From positions 8,680,001-8,744,000 of the forward strand of contig OX381708.1 of NCBI GenBank assembly GCA_947462335.1: DNA of 64,000 nt. Reading direction: 5' to 3'. The stretch is from Harmothoe impar. Taxonomy: Eukaryota; Annelida; Polychaeta; Phyllodocida; Polynoidae. Below are positions 25,501 through 32,299 of this stretch, one piece after another. Each line of letters starts with the position of its first letter. Within the stretch, counting starts at the first letter, position 1. Below the pieces are notes generated by a model that had not been told where the DNA came from, made no database searches, and saw nothing but the letters and a program-made list of their open reading frames with translations. The position numbers were made by a program, and so were the translations under genes.

Positions 25501-28500
25501 CCAGCACCATAAACGTTTGTCCACTGTTTTTAACCCTTTAAGGACGCATGTCGCAAAAAGATGACATTTGTCCTCATGATGCCCCAATACAGCCGTGGCA
25601 AGAAACCTGCCGGGGCTGCATTGGTGCATCATGCAGGCCCTTCGGAGTGTCTCAACCTCATAAGGTCAGCATGATGCTTGAATGCAGCACTGGCGAGTTA
25701 CTCACCATGGTTGCATTCATGCATCATGACAACCAAAGGCATGATGCATTATGGTATCACGCTGTCCTTAAAGGGTTAATGGGAAGTGCATGGCCCTGAT
25801 TGATTAATCTAGATATTTCCAAAATTGCCTAATACAGAGAATTTGGATCATAATTTGTATACGAACGACCAGTTATTGTAGCTTTCTCTCTTTTCGACAC
25901 TCTTGCCTGTTTCTTGACTACAAAGACGGATACATGGTCTTCAATCAAGGTGACTAGACCCTATAGTAAACATGTCCACTGCGCAGGTCTTTGCACACAT
26001 GTACATGCAGTCCTTGGAGAACATACCAAGGGGCATATTTTTTGTATATTAGGGCTAAATTTCATGTGTACTCAAAAAAACCTGACGGGGGATTGAACCC
26101 AGGTTGTCCTGCATGTGAGGCTATTGCTTTACCCCTACTCTGCTTAGGCTCTGGTAGTAGCCTGTTATTTATTTATTCTTTAAATTTCAAATACCAAAAA
26201 TATTTAAAATATGCATGGGACCATAGGTTCAAAATATTGTTTCTGGATATAAAAAAAAGAAATTATGTTCTGAGGGAACTGTAGAGAAATTAAATTACTT
26301 CAGGATGTCATTTCATGGATAGATCTACATTATATGTTGTACAACAACACCTTTAAGCTGCACTTTTGTAATTCCATGTCCACATATTTCTTTTTTCAAA
26401 CTCAAATTGAGCTGCAATGTGGGATGTTTAAAACATCATATTTTAATCCCATTATGAAATATAATTCATATAGGCCTAACACTTCTTTTCTTATATCAGG
26501 CCAATTTACCTGTGTGGTCAGACTACAACCAATCATGGTACATACTGAAATCTGACCCCTTCTCTATATATAGGGTTGAATACCTTTCTCTACACTACAG
26601 TGCATATTGCTGTAAGGGTACTAACACTCGGTTCTTTAAGGTTAAGACTCTTATCAAGACTACTGCAGAGTTTGGTAGGTAGCTTTCTGTGCAAATATAT
26701 TCTTTTGTTTATATCAAATTGTTCACCATTTTTTCCCAATGCAAGGTTCATGGCTAGACTGTAACTGCTTGATTAACTTATCAATTTGGCAATACACTCC
26801 TTACTTTGACTCTCCAGAACAGTAGCAATTACAATAGTTGTTGTTACTCAGATAGAGGGGCTCAGGCCTGAAAGGTACCCAAAAATCGTGTCCCGGCCTT
26901 GACTCATCGACTATCAAATTGACTCTTAAAATGGCCCAAAATGAGCTAGAACATGAAAATCTTTCTAAATTGGATAAAATGTTCTACACTGTACCTGGGG
27001 GAGCTAGGTGCCTTTGTTGGTAGCAACCGATCAGTAGGCCAGTGCTTGTAGTATGGAAGGTTGATATAATTTACAGTGCTTTTGCTATAAACAATGATAC
27101 AGTAAATGTTGCTGTACATGTACATTTCTGTTGCTGTAGATTCAGCTTACAGTAGTGAGCTGTAGACCTACAGCACTTTTCACTGTACTAGGTACACAGG
27201 GGGTCCTGGGATCGATCCTTGGTCTAGCCACCGCTCAATGTGTTACATACTAAATGGTCAAAAGCAATATAACATCATTCTCTATGGACCTTGTCTATAG
27301 TTTTCATTGTATAATGAACAAATTAGGTGTTATAGAATTATGTCTGCATGTTGCTACAGGTGCCAAATATGAGAGCCATGCTGCATGCCTTACTTCAGTT
27401 GCTTCAATAGCTCTATCAGACACAGTGTCAGACAGTGATAGGATGGTCCAGAGTTTAATTCTCCGTCAGGCTAGTCATGAAACTGCAGCTTCATCATGTC
27501 TTGAATTTTTTTCCTAAAAGTGATATGCAAATCTACACAAGATACTTTCTAGACATTTTTGAGGAAAACCATGAAATGTTGTTTTGTACGCAGGACAAAA
27601 GAGACCTTTAGCAAACTCTACATAACATATGGTTCTAGCACTACACGGTCAACCTTGCACTTGATTTGCAAGATCATCTATATGAGAGCTATTCTGCAGG
27701 CCTTACTCCAGCTGCCTCGATAGCTCAATCAGACACAGTGTCGGACAGTGATAGGAAGGTTCTTGGTTCAATCCCGGGTCAGGATTGTCATGAAACTATA
27801 GGTCCTTTATGTTTTAATCTATTTGATAATTTATGAAGATTAAAAGGTAGTTCTTGGTGACTAAACATATCACCAGCTTTGAGAAGCGAATCCTAGACCT
27901 TCAGATTTGGTTTTACAATTAATTCTGTGGTACAGTAGCGGCAGATTGTGCTGTACAGTATAGGTGCTGTAAATATACATGAGGCAAACTTCGGTTGGCA
28001 TTTTCTAGGACTTAGGACCGTTCTGTTTAAGTACTGTGTTCTTACTCTGGCTTTTAGATAATCATATTTGCTATTTTAATATGATAGATTCAGAGTTTTG
28101 ATGTAAACACAGGTGTGCTGAGAACTAGGTTTTCAGGGTACCTGTGTTAACTGTCATATGAGGGAATGTATTGCGTCTCATACATCTGACTGCACATACA
28201 TGTATAAAGACAAGCTCAGGACAATGGATGAAAACCCCTTTCACCAGGAACAGCTCACTAGATTCACAATCAAGACCAAAGTTGCATCACTCTATTTAGT
28301 CCATAGTATTTGATCATCTGAATGTAAAATGTGCTAATATTTGTAAACTGAACCAACTATATGCCATAAGTGAGTCAATATTCAATAGATGCAACCGATT
28401 GGCCCTGTAATGGGCTTTCGCATGCAGATAGCTCTCCTGGGACAAACGTTCTGAGTGTGATCTTAATCTATGATCTTAAATCTTTATATATTAACTGATA

Positions 28501-29788
28501 GCTCCCCTTGTATCTGCCACCCAGTGTCACATACCAAAACTATGTTACCTGAGGTTTGCCTTTGTATGCCCTACACCCAGATGAGACAACATAAACATCT
28601 AAAAGAAAATTTTAAAAATAAGAAATGGCCGCAAAATCAACACTCTTGGTATAAGGGGACTGCATTGTTTTTATGATTAACAGTTTATGAGTAACAAAGA
28701 CGCATTGGCTGAATAGAAATTAAAGGCCTACTCCAATGGTATGCAATCAACAATCTTCAATCTTCAGATGTTCAAACGACCACTATCCAGCAGCAGGTCC
28801 GGGAAACTGAGGAAAACGCTCCTCAGAGCCGTTATTTACACCAGTGCTAATTTTCACAACGCAGGTAGGTGTGAAAGCACTGCAGGGCTAGAGTAAGCAA
28901 CGGTTTTGCTTGTAGCATAAACACTACAGGGCTAAAATTAGCAATGGTTTTCTCATAACCCATTTGCTGAATTTTCTATCAATTTGCTGTTAAATGTATA
29001 TATCCCATAAGATAGATTAGTGTATGCTCTTGAATCATACATGGGGAATAGTGAATCATGCATGTGATTGCCATGAAATCACATATAAAAAAGCTTTTTC
29101 TATAGACTCTCCCTCTGTGCTCCTCCACTTCACCCAGTAGGCACTGAGCCCTGCAGTGCTTTCACACCTACCTGCATTGTGAAAATTAGCACTGGTGTAA
29201 ATAACGGCTCTGGGGAGGGATTTCCTCCGTTTCCCTGACCTGAGCAGGGCCTGGTCCAGTTACATGTGGGAAATTCCAACAACCCAAATTTATCTTGGAA
29301 AATAACATCCATCCAAAAGGAAATAACATCACCCTTGCCCAAATTACCACCAGCTAACATACTTTCCCAGGATACCTATATATGCATAGACTGTATTAAT
29401 AAGAATCATACTACTTAACCATTTAAGGATGGCATCATGCCTTAATGCATCATGCCCTTGGTCGTCATGATGCATGAACGCAGCCCGGCAAGCAACTCGC
29501 CAGGGCTGCATTCAAGCATCATGCTGACTCAACGAGATTGAGACACTCCCATAGGGTCAGCATGATGCATCAATGCAGCATCAGAGCCTTACTCAGCGGG
29601 GCTGCATTGGTGCATCATGACGACAAATGTCATCTACAATATGCGACAGTTTGAACTACTATCCGTCACAGGGCCTGGCTCCATAGTTTGGCAGTATGAA
29701 TAAAGGAATAATCAATCATGGCACTACAGTTATCATACTCACCTGAGATGATAAAGATGAGGAGTGTCGCCTTTATGGTTCTCTCCAT
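6..29788 (-). CDS. Modular secreted protein: six CTLDs, one kringle, one unrecognised domain (partial gene, open at the left edge)
   Basis: Twenty-three exons chain on the minus strand with matching splice phases, giving about 1,000 residues without a stop. High-coordinate exons come first: signal peptide 29743-29788; CTLD1 24907-25075 and 21003-21193; linker 20634-20657; 161-residue domain 18217-18699; linker 17633-17695; CTLD2 15560-15728 and 14980-15170; linkers 13954-13974 and 12235-12276; CTLD3 10288-10441 and 8340-8530; linkers 8017-8031, 6829-6870 and 5902-5934; CTLD4 5543-5720 and 4633-4844; kringle 3780-4025; linker 3556-3579; CTLD5 2934-3084 and 2456-2643; linker 668-685; CTLD6 first half 6-162. 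Each CTLD is split by a phase 2 intron; all other boundaries are phase 1. No membrane segment is seen, so a secreted or matrix recognition protein is likely (inference). That this is one transcript rests on phase agreement and order, not RNA data. Confidence 0.75.
668..685 (-). CDS. 18-base linker micro-exon
   Basis: Phase 1-1 micro-exon between a ttgtgttgtag acceptor and a gtaggc donor. It completes the last cysteine codon of CTLD5 (T|GT) and encodes GLGTA. The frame and neighbours fit; the short length makes it less certain. Confidence 0.5.
1979..2200 (+). repeat. Microsatellite: TCTCTG/TCTG tract followed by TA tract
   Basis: About 175 bases of imperfect TCTCTG, TCTG and TCGG units are followed by TATATA/CATATA repeats. 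The Ser/Leu/Val-rich reading frames over it are products of the repeat. It lies in the intron after CTLD5. Confidence 0.95.
2456..2643 (-). CDS. CTLD5, C-terminal half exon
   Basis: Phase 2 in, phase 1 out. Motifs in order: ADTWISL, SPWEFEDGSPTTY, LTKWKS, HCAVL, RCSTTYEYIC. The final Cys codon is split by the intron (T|GT). There is no EPN/QPD or WND motif, so calcium-dependent sugar binding is unlikely (inference). Confidence 0.85.
2934..3084 (-). CDS. CTLD5, N-terminal half exon
   Basis: Phase 1 in (acceptor tttctacag), phase 2 out (donor gtgagt). Motifs are VPCVGADL, RGCYQK, SQCLLLAV and a terminal IIDFVG, which match the other first-half exons. Confidence 0.85.
3556..3579 (-). CDS. 24-base linker micro-exon between kringle and CTLD5
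   Basis: Phase 1-1, acceptor ctgtttcag, donor gtaagg; encodes DMQRPTRT. A second AG inside the exon could be used instead. Confidence 0.5.
3780..4025 (-). CDS. Kringle domain exon
   Basis: A complete kringle in one 246-base phase 1-1 exon. All six cysteines are present in order: GCLSTPAGKEYKG, STCQRWDSQTPNQH, NYCRNPDSEPGPWCYV, FELCDIPLC. It also has the usual RNPD and PWCY kringle motifs. Acceptor tttcag, donor gtgagt. Kringles are disulphide-bonded extracellular binding modules known from plasminogen-type proteases and matrix proteins; no protease domain is seen here. Confidence 0.93.
4102..4457 (-). CDS. Possible Pro-rich linker exon with 7-residue repeats
   Basis: An open frame follows a good acceptor (pyrimidine tract then aaaatag) and is phase 1, as CTLD4 requires. 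It encodes a Ser/Gln/Asn-rich stretch and then PPGAIPA-type repeats before a TAA. The problem is the exit: phase 1 donors exist only as weak G|GTGCAA inside each repeat unit, and CTLD4 can splice straight to the kringle. It could be an alternative mucin-like linker or an intronic minisatellite. Confidence 0.35.
4141..4252 (-). repeat. 21-bp minisatellite encoding PPGAI(P/L)A
   Basis: About five tandem copies of a 21-base unit. Because 21 is a multiple of three, the reading frame is kept from copy to copy. Confidence 0.9.
4517..4600 (+). repeat. TA/TG microsatellite
   Basis: A long TATATA run grading into TGTGTG, lying in an intron. Confidence 0.97.
4633..4844 (-). CDS. CTLD4, C-terminal half exon with EPN and WAD motifs
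   Basis: Phase 2 in (acceptor ttgcttgcag), phase 1 out (donor gtatgt). Order: WLWIGYEEP, AWNDGSPFWW, SEPNGATDLC, WNLHWADSGC, FRYLCQIS. EPN is the classical mannose-type calcium/sugar motif, and WAD sits where CTLDs carry WND. It is therefore the one CTLD here that looks able to bind sugar through calcium (inference from family knowledge). Confidence 0.85.
5255..5434 (-). mobile_element. TTAA MITE (piggyBac-like), 5'-truncated copy
   Basis: Shares the internal segments of the 25.5 kb copy (GGGCTGCATT, GCATCATG, ACAAATGTCATC) in the opposite orientation. It ends in AAAGGGTTAA at 5431-5434. The other end is not recognisable. Confidence 0.7.
5543..5720 (-). CDS. CTLD4, N-terminal half exon; GC splice donor
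   Basis: Phase 1 in (acceptor ttgtattacag), phase 2 out. Motifs are SFCQSGWNP, STCYWLV, AEQACANRGGNLATIDS and FLAGFLSS: a conventional long-form CTLD, unlike the QSDA type of the other five. The phase-correct donor is AAG|GCAAGA, a GC-AG intron. Phase fits both neighbours. Confidence 0.8.
5902..5934 (-). CDS. 33-base Pro/Ser/Thr linker exon
   Basis: Phase 1-1, acceptor cattttcag, donor gtaag. Encodes PASPSTTTGPI. Confidence 0.65.
6829..6870 (-). CDS. 42-base Thr-rich linker exon
   Basis: Phase 1-1, acceptor ccttcttcag, donor gtgaga. Encodes TSSQTTTSTTTATI, likely an O-glycosylated spacer (inference). Confidence 0.65.
6956..7508 (+). mobile_element. Solo LTR of an LTR retrotransposon
   Basis: A 553-base block begins TGTAACGGG and ends AACTACA (TGTA...TACA termini). 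It is flanked on both sides by AGCC as a candidate 4-base target duplication. Inside are a TATA box (tatataagg, 7235-7243) and an AATAAA signal (7422-7427) in the order U3-R-U5 expects. No internal coding region or second LTR is seen. It lies in the intron between linker exons 6829-6870 and 8017-8031. Confidence 0.75.
7765..7975 (+). repeat. Dispersed repeat with CCAGCATTGCCAGACTCT units
   Basis: Three or four imperfect copies of a 'gtccagcattgcaagactctgg' type unit occur here, truncated to the shared core. The same core is in the foldback at 53.2 kb. The following segment (ctgaacactatcc ... ggaggcatat) recurs near 17.31-17.38 kb. Confidence 0.6.
8017..8031 (-). CDS. 15-base linker micro-exon
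   Basis: Phase 1-1 between acceptor cttttgttttgtag and donor gtaagt. It completes the last Cys of CTLD3 (T|GC) and encodes PAAP. Phase fits both sides. Confidence 0.5.
8340..8530 (-). CDS. CTLD3, C-terminal half exon
   Basis: 191 bases, phase 2-1, the same length as the CTLD1 and CTLD2 second halves. Motifs: NPWIGLTRADDSSPWQFEDG, YVLTKWKS, HCAVI, DCSLLRSFVC. The final Cys codon is split at the donor. Confidence 0.9.
8937..9105. repeat. GC-rich foldback segment
   Basis: Nested inverted repeats: outer arms CCCTCCCTTAC and GTAAGGGAGG, inner perfect hairpin CTTATCTCT-GT-AGAGATAAG, and a duplicated ggcggcccttatctct. It is intronic and much more GC-rich than its surroundings. Confidence 0.7.
10288..10441 (-). 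CDS. CTLD3, N-terminal half exon
   Basis: Phase 1 in (acceptor atttcctgcag), phase 2 out (donor gtgagt). Motifs: VPCVGTDMDAYGGVCYQK, AKCQLPSVQSDAD, WMRDFVG. Confidence 0.88.
12235..12276 (-). CDS. 42-base Thr/Pro/Ala linker exon
   Basis: Phase 1-1, acceptor acactttcag, donor gtaagt; encodes IQTTPAAPTPPPPA. Closely resembles the linker at 17633-17695. It lies inside the span of the NADAR element, so the element's 5' part may carry gene sequence, or the exon may belong to the element. The phase fit with CTLD3 favours a real exon. Confidence 0.55.
12281..12892 (+). pseudogene. NADAR (YbiA-like) domain fragment, N-terminally truncated
   Basis: In-frame sequence starts after a TGA at 12278-12280; the first ATG is at 12380, already inside the domain. 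Family-like blocks: GKTFYSVEQALAYRKA (about 12317-12364), DPRAARNIAKT, DEELMQMILGSGDRQLLEA, YWGVGASL, KNRGGEALMKVRAEL. These match the NADAR pattern of a SVEqAL helix, a leucine-rich LLaTGd-LVEas stretch, WGvG and GkNllGkALMkVR. A Pro/Thr-rich tail follows to a TAG. NADAR proteins are N-glycosidases acting on ADP-ribose or riboflavin intermediates. The N-terminal block is missing, so activity is doubtful. It opposes the host gene and lies in its intron. Confidence 0.7.
13085..13357 (+). mobile_element. TTAA MITE (piggyBac-like), complete diverged copy
   Basis: Runs from TTAACCCTTTACGGAC to GTCCTTGAAGAGTTAA, 273 bases. It has the family's internal segments (GTGACATTTGT, GGCGACTTACTCGCCAGGG, GCATCATGACGACCAA). 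Confidence 0.85.
13954..13974 (-). CDS. 21-base linker micro-exon
   Basis: Phase 1-1, acceptor gtcctttgtag, donor gtaagt; encodes GVGATT. It joins CTLD2 to the next linker. Its first bases (GT) complete a Ser, not Cys, codon with the CTLD2 exon. Confidence 0.5.
14340..14790. repeat. Tandemly repeated, diverged dispersed repeat
   Basis: Two similar blocks (14340-14480 and 14630-14780) share ttttggagtgcac, aatacactgtaaaa and cctccaaatatgat. A related 'gattagggctcaaaaacaaa' segment also occurs near 61.25 kb. Confidence 0.6.
14980..15170 (-). CDS. CTLD2, C-terminal half exon lacking the final cysteine
   Basis: 191 bases, phase 2-1. Motifs: DTWIGLTRTDASSPWQFQDG, YALTKWKSGHPTS, HCAVI, ECTHWNRFV. 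The exon ends GTT A| where sister exons end in T|. With GT at the start of the next exon, the codon becomes AGT (Ser) instead of TGT (Cys). Confidence 0.85.
15560..15728 (-). CDS. CTLD2, N-terminal half exon
   Basis: 169 bases, phase 1-2, exactly the length of the CTLD1 first half. Motifs: AAAATTVAGCVGANFDAYNG, GCYEK, AAQCVLVSVQSDAQ, WIRDFVG. Acceptor ttacctttcag, donor gtaggt. Confidence 0.92.
16230..17081. mobile_element. 852-bp TTAA-flanked element with terminal inverted repeats
   Basis: The left end TTAACTCTTCCTTT and right end AAAGGAAGAGTTAA are perfect inverted repeats including TTAA, the piggyBac-superfamily target site. No transposase frame is seen, so this is a non-autonomous element. 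Its sequence is unrelated to the 250-bp TTAA MITE family here. Confidence 0.75.
17445..17540 (+). mobile_element. TTAA MITE, truncated copy
   Basis: Starts TTAACCCCTTAAGGA and continues with gcatcatgctga and gcactggcgagtta before similarity stops. Confidence 0.65.
17633..17695 (-). CDS. 63-base linker exon, Thr/Pro/Ala-rich
   Basis: Phase 1-1, acceptor tgtgtctgacag, donor gtaaga; encodes PDSSSCQWPTTPAATTPSPP and one more Ala. Two downstream AGs (tgtccgctgtc region) could act as alternative acceptors, but only the chosen one is in frame. Confidence 0.65.
18217..18699 (-). CDS. Unrecognised 161-residue extracellular domain exon
   Basis: One 483-base phase 1-1 exon (acceptor aatgcccacag, donor gtaagt). 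The sequence alternates hydrophobic and polar residues as in a beta-sandwich: GTTMKLYYGIDIPCSGTLTA, VFIDIWTQV, LVLTSSGTHTFSVPG, VDQCSKVG, PYIACATSG, APSIHLHVSSSS. Four cysteines (AGCYG, IPCSG, VDQCS, IACAT) could form two disulphides. I do not recognise the family. Its position between CTLD1 and CTLD2 suggests an extracellular binding or structural module (inference). Confidence 0.8.
19623..20176 (+). mobile_element. Internally deleted relative of the NADAR element
   Basis: Matches 11837-12310 and then 12857-12967 of the first copy, jumping over the NADAR coding region at a shared AACG. The ends correspond (gttgtttattatg ... ctaaataaataaa). It carries about 40 extra bases near its start (actcctcaggggactg). 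Confidence 0.75.
20634..20657 (-). CDS. 24-base linker micro-exon
   Basis: Phase 1-1, acceptor attttctttgaag, donor gtaagt. It completes the last Cys of CTLD1 (T|GT) and encodes QPVEAPP. Confidence 0.55.
21003..21193 (-). CDS. CTLD1, C-terminal half exon
   Basis: 191 bases, phase 2-1. Motifs: DAWIGLSRTDASSPWHFED, YVLTQWKSGHPRD, RHCAIL, DCSENKRFIC. Acceptor actttctag, donor gtaagt. No EPN/QPD motif. Confidence 0.9.
22040..23775 (+). mobile_element. Non-LTR retrotransposon (LINE) reverse transcriptase remnant, broken
   Basis: A 5'-truncated LINE sits antisense in the intron between the CTLD1 exons. The N-terminal part is DPRKFWEIINGIW. A frameshift near 22370 is followed by RT motifs: KSSGINSVRAQIVKDT, FGSMPKRSTTN, LVFLDLKKVFDMVNHSVL, GIVQGSVLGPLLFIIYMND, and the catalytic FFYADDLAIG. 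The frame is cut by a 108-bp MITE (22864-22971) and by a stop near 23554; related sequence continues to about 23775. Not functional. Confidence 0.9.
22864..22971. mobile_element. 108-bp MITE with CCCAGTGGGCAC ends inserted in the LINE
   Basis: Terminal inverted repeats CCCAGTGGGCACA / TGTGCCCACTGGG are flanked by TA on both sides (22862-22863 and 22972-22973). This is a Tc1/mariner-type TA duplication. Internal repeats of gttgaatcaacattga. It splits the RT frame between the DMVNH and GIVQGS motifs. Confidence 0.9.
24236..24310 (+). repeat. tRNA-like pol III promoter sequence (SINE head)
   Basis: Box A-like TGGCCAAGCGGA and a perfect box B GGTTCGAACC (24282-24291) at tRNA-like spacing. I did not see a full cloverleaf, so it is more likely a tRNA-derived SINE than a tRNA gene. 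Confidence 0.5.
24550..24625 (+). repeat. Second tRNA-like segment (SINE head)
   Basis: TGGTACGTAGAGCGTTGGA as box A and GTTCGAATC as box B, followed by catgaaactgcag, which also follows the tRNA-like repeats at 27.4 and 27.7 kb. Confidence 0.5.
24907..25075 (-). CDS. CTLD1, N-terminal half exon (first mature exon)
   Basis: 169 bases, phase 1-2, acceptor ctattgtttcag, donor gtaagt. Motifs: AATPTILASCDDSDEDTYNG, VCYTK, AAQCQLVSVQSDAQ, WLSNFVG. It joins the signal-peptide exon in phase. Confidence 0.9.
25530..25779 (+). mobile_element. TTAA MITE (piggyBac-like), best-preserved copy
   Basis: 250 bases with perfect 16-base ends TTAACCCTTTAAGGAC / GTCCTTAAAGGGTTAA. TTAA is the piggyBac-superfamily target site, and a CCC start to the inverted repeat fits that group. 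It has no coding capacity; the 83-residue frame over it is incidental. Confidence 0.9.
26085..26155 (-). repeat. tRNA-derived SINE head
   Basis: On the minus strand: GTAAAGCAATAGCCTCACAT followed by CCTGGGTTCAATCCCC, tRNA D-arm and T-arm-like sequence. Confidence 0.55.
27369..27490 (+). repeat. tRNA-derived SINE, copy 1
   Basis: Shares gccttact-cag-tgc, AATAGCTCTATCAGACACAG, GACAGTGATAGGA and catgaaact with the copy at 27.7 kb. Its box B has decayed (gagtttaattctcc). Confidence 0.65.
27682..27805 (+). repeat. tRNA-derived SINE, copy 2 with intact boxes
   Basis: GATAGCTCAATCAGA (box A) and GGTTCAATCCCGGGTC (box B), with the same flanks as copy 1. Confidence 0.7.
28791..29247. repeat. Long inverted repeat, about 98-base arms
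   Basis: Arm 28791-28888 is the reverse complement of 29149-29247 with few mismatches (shared core gttatttacaccagtgctaa). The 260-base spacer includes a tandem duplication of tacagggcta-type sequence. Confidence 0.85.
29415..29668 (-). mobile_element. TTAA MITE, nearly complete, reversed
   Basis: Starts TTAACCATTTAAGGATGGCA and carries the family segments in reverse order, ending in a decayed tatccgtcac. It lies just upstream of the CTLD gene's first exon end on this strand. Confidence 0.75.
29743..29788 (-). CDS. Signal peptide exon of the CTLD/kringle gene
   Basis: ATG at 29788 reading left; encodes MERTIKATLLIFIIS and ends phase 1 at a gtgagt donor. Joining to 24907-25075 gives a basic start, a hydrophobic core and small residues (ISAA) for cleavage. 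No competing upstream ATG in frame is seen. Confidence 0.7.
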
Positions 29789-30699
29789 TGTGTCTACTGT
29801 TGTTACCACAACAGCTTTTGCTGATGCTCCTGCTAATGTTGACACGGCTAATGTTGTATCTCCACTTAGACCGCCCAGTCTACTAGTTACATTATGTGCC
29901 TAAGCTGAACATTGTCTATGTTCTCTCTGATGTTGGTCTGTTATACAGGCTTGATGGTGGCTATCACCCTCCACACACAGGACCTTGTGTCCAACACTGA
30001 AGGCCCATGCCTCAACCACCTCGTCTAGTCTCTGTTGACTGGTCATTAATGAGCAACTTTTTATCCGTTTCTGAACTTTGTATTGACGGTATCCAGGCAA
30101 TTATCAGAATCAATGTGAGTTGGATACGTTCCATCCCTCCACCACATATCCCAAATGTTGTTCCACCAACCCCCCCACTTTATAAAGTCTAGTTAAGCTC
30201 CAGGCGTTAAGGTGTCTGCTCGGAGAGTGCTGGTCCATAACCTTTTGCTCCTTGATAATCTCTGCACCTCCTGCAGATATATACCCACTCCTCCCGGAGT
30301 CTCCCACTGTCCCCTCATCTGATCCTGCCAGTTAAATCATTCCTGCTGTGGTTGTTTTTGTGGGACCCCTTGGTTAGTACACCTCCTGAAGTTTGCTCAC
30401 ACCAAGTGGTAGGTGTCATTTGAGTTTGACATAACAGTGAGACAGTGCGTGTGGAGTGGTTAACCTTAGATAACCCACCAGGGAAGGTTCACCTGTAGTT
30501 CATACCATGACCATGTGGAGACTCATACCCTCAACCTCTCACTGTGATATCTGCACCTCTTGCACCTTTTGCAGCTAAATGCCCACTCCTCCCTGAGTTT
30601 CCCACGGTCCCCTCATCTAATCCTGCCAGTTAAATGAGTCCTGCTGTGGTTAGTTCATTACTTCAGTATAAAGTCTGATAAAACTCCCACTGAGATATC

Positions 30700-30880
30700 T
30701 ACTATGTCAGGATACACCAATGCAACCCTGGCGAGTAACTCACCGGTGCTGTGTCGGTGCATCATGCCGACTATGTCTCAACCTCATATGGTCTGCATGA
30801 CCCCATGAGGGCTGCATTCATGCATCATGACAACTAAGGGCATGATGCATTTAGGTATCATGCCATCCTTAAAGTGTTAA
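30700..30880 (+). mobile_element. TTAA MITE, 5'-truncated copy
   Basis: Family segments (GGCGAGTAACTCACCGG, GCATCATGACAACTAAGGGC) end in CCATCCTTAAAGTGTTAA. Confidence 0.75.
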
Positions 30881-31759
30881 ATGATTCCTGCTGTGGTTGT
30901 AATTGGTGGGACCTCAGGAGAGCACACCCCTCCTGAGGTGTGCTCACCCCACGCAGTAAATGTCTTTGAGGTATATGTTATGGAGAAATATCATTATGAA
31001 TTATCTAATTAATTGGTCTTTTCCTAATGACATACTTTTTTTTTAATGAGCAGCAAAGCAAAATGAGTGATCACTTCATTCGTTTCTATGAGTCTGCTCA
31101 CATGACAGCAGGGAGGCAGTGTGTGTGGAGTGGTTAACCTTGGATTACCCACCAGGGAAGGTTCACCTGTAGTTCATAACCAGACCATGTAGAGGCTAAT
31201 ATCCTGAATCTGTTATAACTGAGTTCAACTAGAGTGCCTTACGTATACCTCCTGAAGAGACTAATGAGGTATGTGTCTGGCAGGACACGGGGGAGTTTGG
31301 ATTACCCACCAGGGAACCTCTACCACAACCTCTACCTATAGTTCACATACCCAGACCATTGTAGTGACTAGTATCTTTGAACCTGTTCTTAAAGGGGCAA
31401 TCTCACCACACACATTTAACCACATAGTAGACTAGAATTGTGAGTAGGATGTTCTCTGTGATTATTCCACTTTAATATATTTAATAACTTATATCATGCT
31501 CAGATCAAGGTTGTATACCTCATATACTATAGAACCACACCAGTTTTCAATATGGAACCACAGTAATATAGGACCACCTTTGTTCATAGAACCACTTAAA
31601 TATATTTAAAAAAATAAACACCAGAGGTCTCAGTATTTGTGGCAAGCTGGAGTCTCTCTATTTGACATTCTGTGAGAACTGACCAAGTAATAATTGATAA
31701 AACTGAGTTTTCATAGTTCTATGAGTTTAGAAAATGTCAATATGTTTTTGAGAATGTAC

Positions 31760-31783
31760 CTCACACACACACATATATATGCA

Positions 31784-31822
<39 letters not shown>
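31760..31822. repeat. CA/TA microsatellite
   Basis: A short CACACA run followed by TATATA. Confidence 0.95.
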
Positions 31823-32299
31823 TTCTATAAAGGGTGGGTTGTGGGCAGATTTGTCATCCTCAGACTCACGCTGTGGGAAGGAGGTGAGTTTATGGGCAGA
31901 TTTTATCTGCCCATATCCCACCTGGGTTTAAATGACTGCCATGCCACTAAAATGTGGAGATTTGGTGAATTTAGAAGTCACCTTCCTACAACACTATGGG
32001 CAGTTGCTGGAATCTGCTAGTTCTGCCAGGTGACACTAGGTGTCTCTAGTAGTCGTGGGAGAAGCATGGAGCTGGGTGGGGGTGGGGGTGGGGTGGTGGA
32101 AGGGGAGAGTCAGGAGTAAGGTGCATGCTACAACCAGGCCGTGTATGCCTAGGCCTGGTTGCCATGGTGAGGGCTTTGCTACATCCCATGACACTAATAT
32201 GGGGACCAAAAAAACAATAGAATCAGTAGTCCCCTGACTTACACCCATGTTAAATGGGGGTTTCAAATCAATTTGGACAGAATATGATTCAAGCTGTCC

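Larger units (their letters stand above)
29789..32280. other. Intergenic sequence with repeats; no gene recognised
   Basis: Upstream of the CTLD gene. Three related segments containing acccaccagggaa and 'cctgtagttcata' occur at about 30430-30560, 31100-31210 and 31290-31385. I see no convincing promoter motif. Confidence 0.5.

Noticed and set aside
25548..25799. 83-codon plus-strand frame
   Set aside because: Lies within a non-coding TTAA MITE.
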